Assembly (NCBI GenBank): GCA_014925825.1
Contig: JACGCK010000132.1
Location: 61,710 to 125,709, forward strand
Origin: Pholiota molesta
Lineage: Eukaryota; Basidiomycota; Agaricomycetes; Agaricales; Strophariaceae
Length of the DNA: 64,000 nucleotides
Direction: 5' to 3'
The notes under the pieces were generated by a model. The model searched no databases. It was not told the DNA's origin and was given only the letters and a program-made list of their open reading frames with translations. Positions 21,150-33,109 of the stretch are shown one piece after another. The position numbers were made by a program, and so were the translations under genes. The number at the start of each line of letters is the position of its first letter. Position 1 is the first letter of the stretch.

Positions 21150-24100
21150 ATGTTGCCTGCCTTTGGAGACGAATGGAAACGAAAGATAAACCTTGGAGGC
21201 GTCTCCTCCGCCAACACTCAGGCCGCCATCCTCAATCGTGTCCAGGCAGAGCGTGCAGCCCGCGCCGAACATAAGCAGCGCACAGAAAGCGCCATCCGAA
21301 TCCAGGCGTGGTACCGAGGCCTAGTGGATGCGCGAGCCACGAGACAGGAGATGCGCAAGGCATTCAACGCTGATGTTATGGGGCTGACGGGACTCCGCTG
21401 TCTCGTCCTCATTGGCAAAGACGACGAGGTGCTGGGAACGTGGACAAGGGCTGTTTTACAACTCGGTCCAGGTGCGTTACGTTGATATTTCGTATATTAT
21501 ATTGCATCATCTAACATCCTGGAAGATCAGCTGTTTGCTCCGGCAAGAGGTGAACATCGCACGAGCTGGTTGGTGCTGATACGGCGTGCCGCTTTGCTCC
21601 TTGCCCAATCTGTTGCCGACTCTCCGGAGTGAGTAAGCATCTTCGTTTTGAGATTCGTGATACTCACCCAGGCGCATAGATCACCTAACTCCGCCTCGTA
21701 TCTTGAGGTCCTCAACACGTTACTTTCGAATAGTATCGCTACTAGAGTCCTTGGTGCCGACGGTCAACCCACAAGCGTCCAAATTTCTGAATACCTCCTC
21801 AATCATCAACTTTACTCGTTACTAAGTCAAGCCATCCAAAACATTGTACGTGCTATGTATTATGGTTCAACTTTTTTATTCATTCCCACCAGCCTGTAGA
21901 ATCTAAATCGTCACGCAGCCTGCCTATCATTGTCAATATCATCACTTCGCCACTTTCTACATTCACATCAACTTCGCCCCAATACGCTCAATCTCTTGCC
22001 AGCATTTTCACATCAATATTGACGATACCGCTCCTACCTAATCGACTACCATTAGATGTACTTCCCAAGTTCACGTCCTCACTACCGCTGGTTACGCTCA
22101 ACACTCTCGACCCGCAAATCCCATACATACTCGAGACGACCTCTACTGCCTCCAAGATCCACCTCGCGGCGAACATCTACATGTTCATCTCACCGCAGTA
22201 CAAGAAACTGCCGTCCCCGCATTCACGACCTACCTTCGCCTCTCCATCCTCCTCTTCAGCAAAATCCCGATCGATACCATCGAACCTCGCACCTCCAAAA
22301 ACAAGAACAGAAAGCCGGCAAGCGGAAGGCATCCCAGCACCAACACACAAGGACCCGTCGGACTCGGACGCCAGCCTTGCCGCGCGCCAGACGCGCGTCG
22401 CCGTCGTGCACGATTTCGTCGCCGTTGCGCCGCCGCCGCCGCTGCCCACGATCGACGTGAAGACGATGAAGCGGCTGGAGAAGATCATCAGCCAGCCGCA
22501 TCTCACGGCGCTGATCACGGCGACGCAGGCGAAGCCCGGGCTGTTTCCGCACCTCATCGCGTATCTGTTCGCCTTGACGGCGTCGTGGCCGTCGGCGCAG
22601 GAGCAGATTCTGAACGTCGTGCTGGCGAGCACGGGTGGGGGGCTGGTGCGGGAGCTGTATAGGGATTTGGTTAGGCGGTCGCCGCTGGGGAAGGAGGAGA
22701 ATTCAGGGAACTTGATGGGTATGTCGATCTCTCTGTTGCTCTGAATTGGAACCCTAAGATTCTTCTTTCCAGATCCTGCAAACGCATCACACTGGCCGCC
22801 AATTCTCTTCCTCGCCGACCTCTATTCACAAGCACTCCTGACGATGGGCGACGACGAATTCTTCGGGACCGCGTCCGGCGGACGCGCGGTGCGGAACCCG
22901 CTGACGCTGGACGAGCTCGTGGAGTTCAGCCGGCAGCTGCTGAACATCGCGTTTACTTTGTACTGGCGCGACGAGGGGAGCGTGATGCAGGAGGTGTACA
23001 TCGCGCCGCAGGTGCGGTGCTCGTGGGAATCGGTGCGGGATAAGGTGACGCGGTGCTTGCTGGGGATCCATGCGCGAGAGTGAGTTGGGTGGTGTTTTTC
23101 GTGTTTGATGGTTGCTGATGGATATGTAGTTCAAGAAAGCCGTTCGTCCCTGCGGACCACTGGCTCGTCACATCCCAACTGGACATGAACTCGTTCGTCG
23201 AGGCCGCCGTGTAAGTCGATATTTTCTTTGCTCCTTTCTATGATAACTGATGATCTCTTCCAGCCTAGAAGAACAGCAGCTCTCCAAACCGGACGACCCG
23301 CTCCAGGGCCCGCGCCACCTCTCCAAGCGTCAGCTCGCCGCGATGTCGCCGCGCCTCGGCATCCTCAACAACATCCCCTTCGCGATCCCGTTCGAGGTGC
23401 GCGTGTCGATCTTCCGGCACTTCGTGCTGAACGACATGGCCGGGCGCGGGACGCTGCGCCACCGCGGGTTCGGGCCGTTCGGGCATAAGGCGCGCGTGCA
23501 GGTGCGCAGGGGATGGTCGCGCAGGACGGGTTCGATAGGCTCGGGGAGGTGGATCTGAAGGCGCCGATTGAGATCACGTTTATAGATCAGTTTGGGCAGG
23601 AGGAGTGCGTGTTTTTTGGTTGTGATTTTTCGTGGTGTACTGATGAATGTTGTTTGCTAGGGCGGGAATCGATGGTGGGGGCGTGTTCAAGGAGTTCTTC
23701 ACGTCGCTCTGTAAGGAGGTGTTCGATACCGACCGGGGGCTATGGCTCGCGAACAAGAAGAACGAGCTGTACCCGAATCCGCATGCATATGCGACGGAGG
23801 GTAAGTTCTTTACGTTTTCGTATTCTAAGAAGTAAACTGAACAGCGCGGCTTCGCTTATAGCGCACAGCTTGAACTGGTATCGCTTTATTGGGCGAATCT
23901 TGGGCAAGGCTATGTACGAGGGCATCCTGGTCGACGTTGCGTTTGCTGGATTCTTCTTGGCTAGAGTAAGTCATTCGTTCGCGTCTACGGCAAGACGGCG
24001 CAATAACCGACATTTTTTGTTTGATAGTGGCTCGGGCGACAAAGCTTCCTAGACGATCTATCATCGCTAGACCCCGACTTGTATAACGGTCTCATCTTCC

Positions 24101-25049
24101 TGAAGCACTACAACGGAAACCCAGAGGACCTGTCGCTGAATTTCACCATGGCCATCGAAGGTAGGCTTCTATCCATACTCGCTGCTACGACCTACCATCA
24201 ATACTAATTCATTGCTTAGAATTCGGTGTGACAAAAACCGTCGATCTCATCCCGAATGGCAGCAACATCGCCGTCACCAGGGAGAACCGGCTGACGTACA
24301 TCTACCTCGTCTCGCACTATCGCCTGAGCAAGCAGATCAAGCAGCAGAGCGAGGCGTTCTTCGAGGGCCTGTCGGAGATGATCGACCAGAAATGGCTGCG
24401 GTATGTTTTCGTCGATCCGTACTTCTTTTCTTTTCTCGGCGCTGATGGGTGGGTCGATTGCGATAGGATGTTCAACCAACAGGAGGTGCAGATCTTGATT
24501 GGAGGCGTGAATTCGCCTATTGATCTTGACGATCTTCGACATAATACGAACTATGGAGGGCTGTATGACGATACGCATCCGGTCATTGTCACATTCTGGC
24601 AGGTTTGTAATTTTTGTTTTCGGCATATTGCGTGCATCTTACTCACTCGACGTCGACTGCAGGTTGTCAACTCGTTTGATCAAGAGCAGCGTCGCGCGCT
24701 TCTGCGTTTTGTGACGAGCTGTAGCAGACCGCCACTCCTGTTCGTACATGTTCTTCTCGTCGTTCACTCTCAATTAATGCTAACGCGTTCTGCCCTGCTT
24801 CTCTAGTGGATTCAAGGAGCTCGTACCCAACTTCTCTATCCGCGACGCAGGCGAGGACCAACATCGCTTGCCTACGTCAAGTACATGTGTCAATCTGCTG
24901 AAGGTAAACCATCTCTAAGTCTGTTAATGTAGATGTAAGCGTGCTCACGTCGCGTTTTCGTGTAGCTTCCAAGATATACTTCTGAGCGGACGCTGCGCGA
25001 GAAGCTTTTGCAGGCGATCAATTCGAATGCTGGGTTTGACCTATCGTAA
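21150..25049 (+). CDS. HUL5: HUL5/UBE3C-type HECT E3 ubiquitin ligase, many introns
   Basis: The ATG at 21150 starts exon 1 with MLPAFGDEW and an IQ-like helix (AIRIQAWYRG), the N-terminal mark of UBE3C/Hul5 ligases, which polyubiquitinate proteasome-bound and misfolded proteins. Exon 1 ends at a GTGCGT donor near 21473. At least ten further exons follow, separated by ~50-90-nt introns. A helical middle region leads to the HECT domain (about 23500-25049): FFTSLCKEVFD, WYRFIGRILGKAMYEGILVD, GLIFLKHYNG, ENRLTYIYLVSHYRL, then the catalytic loop LPTSSTC with Cys at 24886-24888, and the stop TAA at 25047-25049. All the key HECT landmarks are present, so the enzyme should be active. One oddity is that between about 22215 and 22310 the family-like reading lies in the +1 frame. 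It is the only complete HECT gene of the three duplicated units. Confidence 0.88.
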
Positions 25050-25520
25050 ACGTTTTCTTGGTAGTCTCGGTTACGTGGTGCTTTTCGTTGTCCTTCTGTT
25101 GAAACGACCGTGTTTGTAGGCGCTGAGGTAGACTTGGAGTTGGGATGTCAAGGGGAAGTGTTACTTACTCTATATGTTGTAATTGTAATAATATGAATGG
25201 GCTTTCATCAATTCTTGTTGGTATGTCTTCGCGCAACGCGCAGGCCATGAGAGGCAAACCGAATCACGTGTCGGCTCCGACTTCAAATTCTAACCATCAA
25301 CATGCAACCATTCAATGACTTCCGGAAATCGTGGAAGGAATGGAGTTGAGGAAATTAGATTTTTAAATCATCGCTGCTATCTGTACATCATTGCCTCGTA
25401 GCCTAGAGATGTCGCGTGAAAGCGCATATAGAATTCTACTTAGGTCGTGTTTCTTGATCTTCTGCTCGTAAGTAGATGTAAATATATGGATCCTGGACTT
25501 TCTACATGACCATACCGCAG
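25050..25520. other. 3' flank of HECT gene
   Basis: Probable 3' UTR and intergenic sequence; AT-rich after 25150 with TATGTTGTAATTGTAATAA near the likely transcript end. No gene seen. Confidence 0.4.
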
Positions 25521-25529
25521 CGCTCTATT

Positions 25530-27260
25530 CAATTAACCTTGTGAACAGAACACCTGAATGAGATCTTTAGTACCGCAGCTTGTACCAGTCTCGGACACGC
25601 GGATGGCAATGGGCGGACTTGGGATGCGGTGGCTTGACTGTAGGATAGATAGCGGGGCGCTCGCGCTGACGCAGTGGGATCGTCGTGTTGCGGCGAGGCG
25701 GCCACGGGGAGGGCCATGCAGACTGTGGATGAAACATTGCGAATCGCTCAGAGACTCAGAGTCCCTCCGACGCGCTGCATCCTCCCACCCGCTCGTCCAT
25801 GAATGCACGGAGGGCGTTCCTCCGTCTCTGAGCGACGACATCGGATCCAAGGACGCGATCGTCGCCACGTCAGACTGGGTGTGGCTGAACCGGCGTTCGA
25901 CGTGCGGCGGGGCGTTGATAGTCGGTTTTGTGCGATGGTGTCGGCGCGCCGGTGGCGATAAACAGCACGCAGAGGACTGCGATGAAGAGTGTAGGAGGCG
26001 AACTGGGTTGATGGGCGTGCAGTGAGTTCCCACTTCCCAGAGTAACCGATTGTGACAGGAAACGTAACGCGCCACGAGCTGCAGTTTGTACCACGCTTTG
26101 TGCGATGGGCTCGGTGCGCAGACGCGCGGATGGCGGTGGACGGCGCGCCGGGGACGCTGGACTGGCGATGGGAAATGGGCAGATGGCGGTGTGGTGCTTG
26201 ATGGAGGAGACGCGCGACGACAGCGGGCGCTCGTGGTGACCGATCGTGCGTTGCGATGACGCGGCCGTGGGGAATGGCCACATTGGCTGGGGATGGAATA
26301 AGAGGGAGATCGGAATGTGGTGAACGAATGGAGGGGAAAGGGTGACGAGTCCGGACAGAGACTATATAGGGACATGTAATGGCGGTTTGGAGAGGACAGC
26401 GTCGCACTGTGCTGCAACGTAAAGGGGACCGCACCAGTGCTGCCGCCGCCCTTCACGCAACTACTGCCGCCCAGGAATCCGCAGCGCGCTCATCACTCCA
26501 CACGACGCACGCCGGTTACCGCATAAGGCGGCCCGACATCCAGACCTCTGTCTAAAGGGAGATGACTCTGGGAGAAAGTTAGCCTCTGAACCTAAGAAGA
26601 TCTTGGACGGGGCGTACCAGGTGGAGTAGAACATGATATGACCTGTTGACGGGCGGTTGACTGGGTGCCGAAGGCGTTGTAGTGCTTGAGGGAGGAGAGA
26701 CACGAGAAGGAGATGGGGTGCTCGCGCGAACGCAGTGGAACCATCTCTTTGCAATGGAGGGGGATGTCATGTCAAGGCTGTGGATGGAACAAGGGTTAGC
26801 TCGATATTCGAGAAGAGAAAGGATGGGTTTGGTGTAAGAACCGTAGAACGTACGAGCAACTTTCGCGCGGCTGAAGAGTAATTCTCGAACGTTTTGTCGG
26901 GTGGTGAAGCGGCAGGGTTGCTAACAGCAAGCGATGGCACCGCGCTGCAGCACTAAAGGATCCCGAACCCGCACTGCCGTCGCCGACTACCACCGCCGAA
27001 TCGTCCGCACGCATCATGACCAAAGGACGCTGCGTCACTGATTGATCATCGAGTCCCTCCGCCTCGCCGTCCCTTCTACCCCGCTCGTCTGCGAAAGCAC
27101 CGTGGTCACTGCTACATCCAGGCCCCCTCAGTCTCTAAACGACGACATCAGGTGCGAATGGATTCAAGGGCGCGCTTGTCTCCAGGTCGAGGTGGGTGCA
27201 CCTAAAGAAAACTGTTGAAGGGCGGCGGGGAGTTGGTAGTCGGCTTTGTATGACTACGAT
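25530..27260 (-). repeat. Cluster of dispersed-repeat copies 3-5
   Basis: At least three minus-oriented pieces of the dispersed family lie here: 25530-25930, 26590-26770 and 27060-27260. They share CGATCCCACTGCGTC-type, GACGACATC(G/A)G and GGCGGGG(C/A)GTTG landmarks with the copies at 10270 and 3690. The stretch 25960-26460 is partly similar to the same family. Long minus-strand frames across 25533-26456 exist but differ between copies and have no recognisable product. I read them as decayed repeat rather than genes. Confidence 0.45.
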
Positions 27261-27747
27261 GGGGTCGGCGTGTGGTGGTGAATGTAAGAGCTTCGCTGGG
27301 GCTCATGAAGGCGAATTCCTCGCGTGACTGATTGTGACCGCATGGCAAAATATGTTGCGCCTCCGTCGCAAAGTCGCAGAATTCGATCACGATATTGAAC
27401 GATATGAAGCAAGGACCCAAACTACTTACTTTCCATCAGGTAATCAAAAAATGTCGAGGCACGTCGTCTGAATTGGCATCAGACACCAGCATAAACGCCG
27501 ATGGAACGCTGCGGCGGAAGCCGAGTTTAATATTAATATAAAGAAGGGTCAGGGATATGTGCACGCCTTATATATTCTACAGTATCTTGGAGCACGACGA
27601 TCTTGTATGACTCCCATATCTCCTCACTTAAGAGTATAACCTACGACACGGAGAGTCCTCGGACTTTGCCGAAACCTTATTATTTCTTGTCATCAACAGA
27701 ACACGTCGCAGTGCGTGGAATTCAATATTTCAGATACACCGTAACTA

Positions 27748-29333
27748 ATGACAAACGCTGCAGAGAACCCAACAAGCTACATGGCGTTATCTAAGCCCCT
27801 TCTTCCCCCCGAATTCATTAAGGAAATTGAGTCGCAACCAATGATGAAGGGATTCAAGTCTCAAGTCTATTCGACGGAAGCCCATACAGCGCGTCTTGCA
27901 ATGCGCAACTGGACGAAACCCGAGAGCCCCAACTGCACTGTCGAACTCCCCAATGGCGCGGATGGCTTTACCAAAGCCGCTAAACGCACCTACGTCCACT
28001 TACACGCCATGGAAGGGGACATCTTGGCCCTGTGCGAGCGGCTCAGATGTGGTGCGAATCCAGACCAGAAAGACAGCGATGGAATCACGCCGATTGATGT
28101 CTGCATGCGCGATATGCTCACTTTTTTCATCCCTGGAGTATACATCCTCAACCACGAAACCAACCAACTTTACACGGCAGCCGAGACGGAAAGGAATGTC
28201 GCGCGATGTACGCGGGTCGTGCGTATCTTGGTTGAACAACACGCTGATGTTAACGGAGCTGCTGGCGGCCGTTCGCTCTTGGACATGGCCTGCTCGATGA
28301 AAAACTGGGAGATCATCACACTGCTGCTCGAGCACGGTGCCAAAATGACGCTCCCGCGCTCCGTCGTCGAAAGCTGCTTCACGCGTGACGAACAAGCGCT
28401 ATTCTATGGATTAGTCACATCGAAGTCACTGCCTCTGGATCAGCCACGCCCGGCCAAGATGTGTCCCTGCTGGTCTGGAAAACCGCTACATGAATGCCAC
28501 GCCAACAGACACTCTTACCCTTTGGAATTCATGTGCATCTGTGGCTCGGCAAAGATCTACAAGAAATGCTGTCTCCTAAAAACGCCGGTCTCTGAAAAAT
28601 GGGACGATGAGCATCAACGAATCGTTCATTATCTCGACAGTACTGGGCAAGAACAGGTTCCCCCTCCTTCACATAATGCGAAGCTGCTTGAAGCAAATAA
28701 AATGGTTGCTACTCTTCTGCTAATGCAGAATTCCATCGACCCGGCATTCGCCTATGCTATGGAACGGCATATATGGTATCCTAGGATTCCTACGTAAGGT
28801 TTTTTTTTTAACGAGTCGTTGAATTTCTATCGCTCATCACATGATAGTCCACGCGATCGAAAGACCTTCAGCCGAAGCATCCAAGAAGGCTGGCAAAAGG
28901 GATGGAATGCTCTCATTGATGAGTATATAGACAAAGGAATCGACAATCGCTCCAGGTTTGACATAGAGAGAGCCGCTAAAACCAGCGTTTGGGGAGGCGC
29001 ACTGATTAGGACATGCGAAGGAGACGGATGCTCTAAGGTAGAGCAAAGGGATGTCGCGTCCCTCAAATATTGCACGAAATGTCATATCGTGAGTTTCTGG
29101 CTGGTGCTCAACCAAAGCTTGCTTATAGACTGATATATCGTGCTTCTTGCGCCTCTCAGGCGGTGTACTGTAGCCCTATCTGTCAGAAATCCGTTTGGCC
29201 GACGCACAAACAGATTTGTGGCAAAGCAGAGCAGAGGCCTCAGTTGCTAGCGTCCCAAATCTCCATCCAGGCCTTTCAAAGAGAGGCCCTTAGCGAGATC
29301 GAATTTGAATTGACAAATCTCGACTTGGATTGA
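27748..29333 (+). CDS. Ankyrin - SEC-C-like - MYND zinc-finger protein
   Basis: Exons 27748-28793, 28848-29088 and 29160-29333 join in phase to about 486 aa; introns are 54 and 71 nt with GTAAGG/GTGAGT donors and ATAG/CTCAG acceptors. Residues ~85-220 hold ankyrin-like units (GDILALCERLRCGANP, LVEQHADVN, WEIITLLLEHGAKM). Next come two SEC-C-like metal sites, CPCWSGKPLHECH and CICGSAKIYKKCC. At the C-terminus is a MYND finger split by intron 2: CEGDGC...CTKCH, then VYCSPICQKSVWPTHKQIC. MYND and ankyrin modules mediate protein contacts, and SEC-C binds zinc in SecA and some regulators, so an adaptor role is likely but unproven. An in-frame ATG at 27781 is an alternative start. The paralogue at 34818 shows the same order. 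Confidence 0.8.
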
Positions 29334-29459
29334 GACCCTCAGGAGGCGGCATGTAGTTGTATCATAGTAATCCAAACATCAATAATTTAAAAAGTCCTAC
29401 TGTCCATAAATCCTACTGTCCATAATTCCGGTCCATTTACAATTTCTCGCACCGGTAAT

Positions 29460-29760
29460 CAATTTATGGCAGATGCCATATCTCGACACGATGGCGAAAA
29501 CACGACTTAGGGTTATAATGCCACCACGATATAGGTATCTTGCTATTCAGGATATCATCTGAGGATCCTAGCCTCATCCGCGATCTGTTCACGACGAAAC
29601 GCCGAAGGACTTCACAGAAGCAATACTCTCTCGCATGCCGTGCAAGATGCACTCCGCCAGCGCGCGATGGTTGCCCATATACGCCTAATAATAGGAAGAC
29701 AGCAGAAGAACGATGAATGTGCTTCAAGCACCGCAATTATACGCAAAGCTTCGGTCCCGT
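29460..29760 (-). pseudogene. 3' fragment of Fic-family gene
   Basis: The minus strand around 29610-29680 reads like the last exon of the Fic-like gene at 36578-36770: a GNHRALAE...GMRESIAS stretch in the left copy against GDHRALAEFLLQGMRESIAS in the right. The core motif and earlier exons are missing. It is part of the left copy of the duplication. Confidence 0.5.
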
Positions 29761-30150
29761 AACGACTGTACGCAACCGGCCTATCCAGAATCATCGTCGT
29801 TGCCGCGCAAAAACGCACTTAGTAGACGAATAGAAAACATTCGAAACAGAGCGGAGGTTGGGCTGTGAAGAACCGCTTCTGCAAAATCCGATGATAAGCA
29901 TGATCTACGCGAGTCTGAGTCACATCCATAGGCAGCTCTAATCACAACTTGTCGAAATGGCCAGGAAACAACGACATAAATTGCGAAAATCTTCTTAGTA
30001 GTGAAAGAACCGCAGATCTTATCCACATCATCTGCACAGACAGCCTGTAATTAAGAATAATATACGAAATCTAAGCTAATTTTTCACAAAATCTAAGCAG
30101 ACATTACTGAGCGGTGATCACCCCCTCCCTCTCCTCTCCCCTCCAACCCC
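29761..30150. other. Intergenic, nothing recognised
   Basis: AT-rich spacer between the duplication and the 3' end of the helicase gene. No conserved frame seen. Confidence 0.45.
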
Positions 30151-30153
30151 TCC

Positions 30154-32830
30154 CTAACTCCTCAGCCCCTGGATCCGCTTCCGCACCTCCTTCGTCCTCT
30201 GGCTCCCGCGCCCCTTCAGCTTCCCAAAGATCACCACCTTGCCCCACTGCCCCGCGCGCCCCGTGCGCCCGGCACGATGCAAGAAATCCACCGTGTTCCG
30301 CGGCTCGTCGACGATGAAGACGTGCCGGATGTCCGGCGCGAAGTCGAGCCCGCGCGAGAGGAGCGACGTCGTGATCAGGACGTGCGGGTGCGCCTTGGGG
30401 TCCGCGGGCGTCGTCGACGTGGGCGTCAGCGCCGTAACGGGACGCACCGACGACGACGACGAATTGCGCGTGCGCAGGAACCCATCAAGATGGCGGTTCG
30501 ACCCGCGCCCGCGCGCCTCGCTCCGGCTCGTCAGCGCCACGCTCTTCACACCCTGCGTCTCCAAATACGCCGCGAACTCCTCGACCTTGGCGCTGCGGTT
30601 GCAGAACATGAGCACCTTCGATAGCTCCGCGCCTCGCACTCCGCCGCTCGCGTGCCCGCTGGCGGCGTCCTCCGCCCACACGCGCTTGATCCGCCTTGCG
30701 ACGTCCGCGAACTTGTTCCCGCCCGTCCAGCCGACGTACTCCGTCTGCAGCGTGCGCGGCAGGCGGTGCAGCTGGGGCGAGGCGAGGCGCACGAGGCTCG
30801 GGTGGTATGTGCTGAGGTACGCGTTGAGCGACTTCGGGATGGTGGCGGACGTCAGGATGAGGTTAAATGGGTAGTCGATCGGGGTATTATTTGAGGTCGA
30901 TATTGATGCGCTGGCGGAAGACGAAGGAGTGGTAGGAGCGGGGAGAGGGTTGGAAAGCGTGGTTGGAGAGGAAGGTTGACCGAGGGTGGGAGGGACAGGG
31001 ATGGATGCGGGGGGTGGGAGGACGTGGCCACGCGCGGCGCTGATATCAGCGAGGAGCGTGCGCGTGGTCTCCTGGAAGTCAGGATCTACACATTACTAAT
31101 CAGTACATCATCCAACCTCAAAAAAAAATTAGCGCTTACCGAAGAGCACATCCGCCTCGTCGACAACGACCCACTCGACATTCGCCAGCCCAAGCTCCGG
31201 CTTCGCCCTCCAAGTACCATAGTGCACCATCTTATCCCGCCCTCTCCTGGGCTTGACGCGCGGCCGGCCCTCCTCATCGACGTCGTCCTCGTCCTCCTCC
31301 TCCCGCGCCCGCTCCGCCTCCTCCTCCTCTATCCTATCCCACCCGCGGCCGCGCACCATTTCCAGCAGCTTCATCGGCGTCCCCACGACCACGCCCACTG
31401 GATGCACCTCCCGCCTCCCACCCCCTACCCCATCCTCAGCGTGCGTAGGCTCCGTCGCGAACTGCGCCGCCATCTGCGCCGCGCTGCTCGCATCCGCCCT
31501 TCGCGTCGTGCTCCGCTCGTTCGCGCGGCTCGCGCAGAGCACGCGCAGCTTCACCTCATACAGCAGCGCCTTCGCAAAGCCCGCCAGCTGGCGCGCGAGC
31601 TCGTGCGTCGGCGCCAGGACCAGCCCGCGCGGGTTCAACGCGCGCTGCAAATGCGCGGGCACCGGCGCCGCGTCCGCGGCGGGGCCCGCGGCCTGCTTCG
31701 CGAGTTCCGCGCTCTTCACACCTTGCAGCAGCGGGAGGAGGTACGCGATGGACTTGCCGGAGCCGGTCTCGGAGGCGAGGAGGAACTGCTTCCATCCTGG
31801 GGCGCCCGCCACGGGTTTAGACGGGAGGCAGTGCGCGATGCTCAGGCTCTGGATCGGCGTGGGCTGCGCGTGCGGGCCGAATATCTCTTCCAGCGCGGAG
31901 ACGAAGCCCGGGAGAGGGGCGGCGAGGTGAAAGATGCGGAAGCGGAAGCGGCGGAGAGGGTGTCGGCGTCGAAAACAGACTGTGATTTGCCCTTCCCTTT
32001 GACGGGCGCCGAGGAGGCGAGCGTGACGGGTTCTGGGGGGTGGAAGAACTCGTCGGCGGTTTCGGGCGCGTCGTAAGCGCCTTCTTCGAGCTCGCGGTCT
32101 TCCCGCAGTCCGCTGCCGAATGTCGTCGGTGTATCCGTGTTCAAGGCATTATCTGGTTGGGAAAGAGAGGGGTACGGCGGAATGCGTCCGGCGAACTGGG
32201 GTTCAGAACGATGGGATTCTGGGGCGGCGGGGTATTGGGAATAACGGCGATCGCCGCGGGATTCTGAACCAGGGCGGCGTTCAGGGGTGCGGGTTCGCTC
32301 CCTGGCATCGCGAGCCTTGACGAAAGCGTTGCTATGGGCTGACCATTTCCTGACCGTCTCGGATCCAGAATAATTGGATGTATCGCGCGACTGTGCATTG
32401 CCCTCAAACGGGGGCCCCCCACGATGAGTAGCGTTCCTAGGACTCGACTTGCCGCCTGCGGAGGCGCGGCGGTCGGGCTCGGTACGTCTGCTGTCCTCGA
32501 AGGCGCGGGGGTCGGGTTCGATAAGTCTGCTACTGTTGTCGAAGGAACGGCGGTCGGGCTCGGGGCGTCTGCTACTGTCGAAGAAACGGCGGTCGGGCTC
32601 GGTGCGTCCGCGACTCTCGAAAGGGCGGCGGCCAGTCTCAGCACCTCTACTACTCTCGAAGGGATGGCGGCCAGTCTTAGCACCTCTGCTACTGTCGAAA
32701 GGACGGTGGCCAGGCTCGGAGCGTCTGCTACTCTCGAAGGGGCGACGGCAGGGCTCAGCACGTATGCTGCTCTCGAAGGGGCGGCGGCCAGATTGAGTTG
32801 GACATGGTGGATGTATGGACTCGTGGATGG
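30154..32830 (-). CDS. MRH4: Mrh4-like mitochondrial DEAD-box RNA helicase
   Basis: Stop at 30154-30156. In order: Q motif PTPIQ, Walker A ASETGSGKS, PTHELARQ, GTPMKLLEM, VVDEADVLF, then a 54-nt intron (31139-31086, GTAAGC...GTGTAG), LTSATIP, VLMFCN, TSLLSRGLDF and HRAGRTGRAG. The DEAD sequence is complete and the domain layout matches Mrh4, which assembles the mitochondrial large ribosomal subunit. Low-complexity inserts lie after motif Ib (acidic EEEE..EDEDD) and after the intron (Pro/Ser). Upstream, an Arg/Glu-rich region with tandem repeats reads in the frame of 31842-32144. To enter the helicase frame near 31930 requires a frame change: an intron ending at ATCACAG (near 31975) would do it, otherwise there is an indel. 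The true start is not resolved. Arg-rich frames at 32755-33108 could hold the mitochondrial presequence. Confidence 0.85.
32455..32800 (-). repeat. Coding minisatellite in helicase N-terminus
   Basis: About nine tandem units of ~39-45 bp on the minus strand encode variants of R-P-F-(E/D)-S-S-R-x-x-E-P-x-R. The unit length stays a multiple of three and the frame stays open, so the array is kept as coding sequence. The product would be a highly charged, disordered tail. Confidence 0.65.
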
Positions 32831-33109
32831 GACATGCGAAATGTTGTTGATGCTTGCTGAAATTGGTGCCCGCTGTAACGCCGGATCAATCCGTCACGTG
32901 TCATCTCAATGGGCGCGCCGCATGCGACACGCGTCAACCTTCCTGGACTCCGCCTCCCTTGCACTGCGCCGTCCACTTCTAGGTCTGGCTGCGATGGATA
33001 AGACCCCCTATTCGAACGTCTGGCCATCGCACAGCGCGTGCGGCTCACGTACTGGCCGAGGTACTCATCTCCTGCATCCAGAGCATCCAATTTGACCCTT
33101 ACTCGCACT

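Larger units (their letters stand above)
27440..29760 (+). repeat. Segmental duplication, left copy
   Basis: Parallel to about 34070-36780. It starts near a shared TGTCGAGGCACGTC followed by TCAGACACC, runs through the ankyrin-SEC-C-MYND gene and ends in the 3' part of a Fic-family gene. The two copies bracket the Mrh4-like helicase gene. Confidence 0.7.

Noticed and set aside
25533..26456. 307-aa minus-strand frame
   Set aside because: It crosses several dispersed-repeat copies, is Pro/Ser/His-rich, and is not conserved in frame with the other copies.
30239..32796. Long plus-strand frames across 30.2-32.8 kb
   Set aside because: Antisense shadows of the GC-rich helicase gene, which has all DEAD-box motifs on the minus strand.
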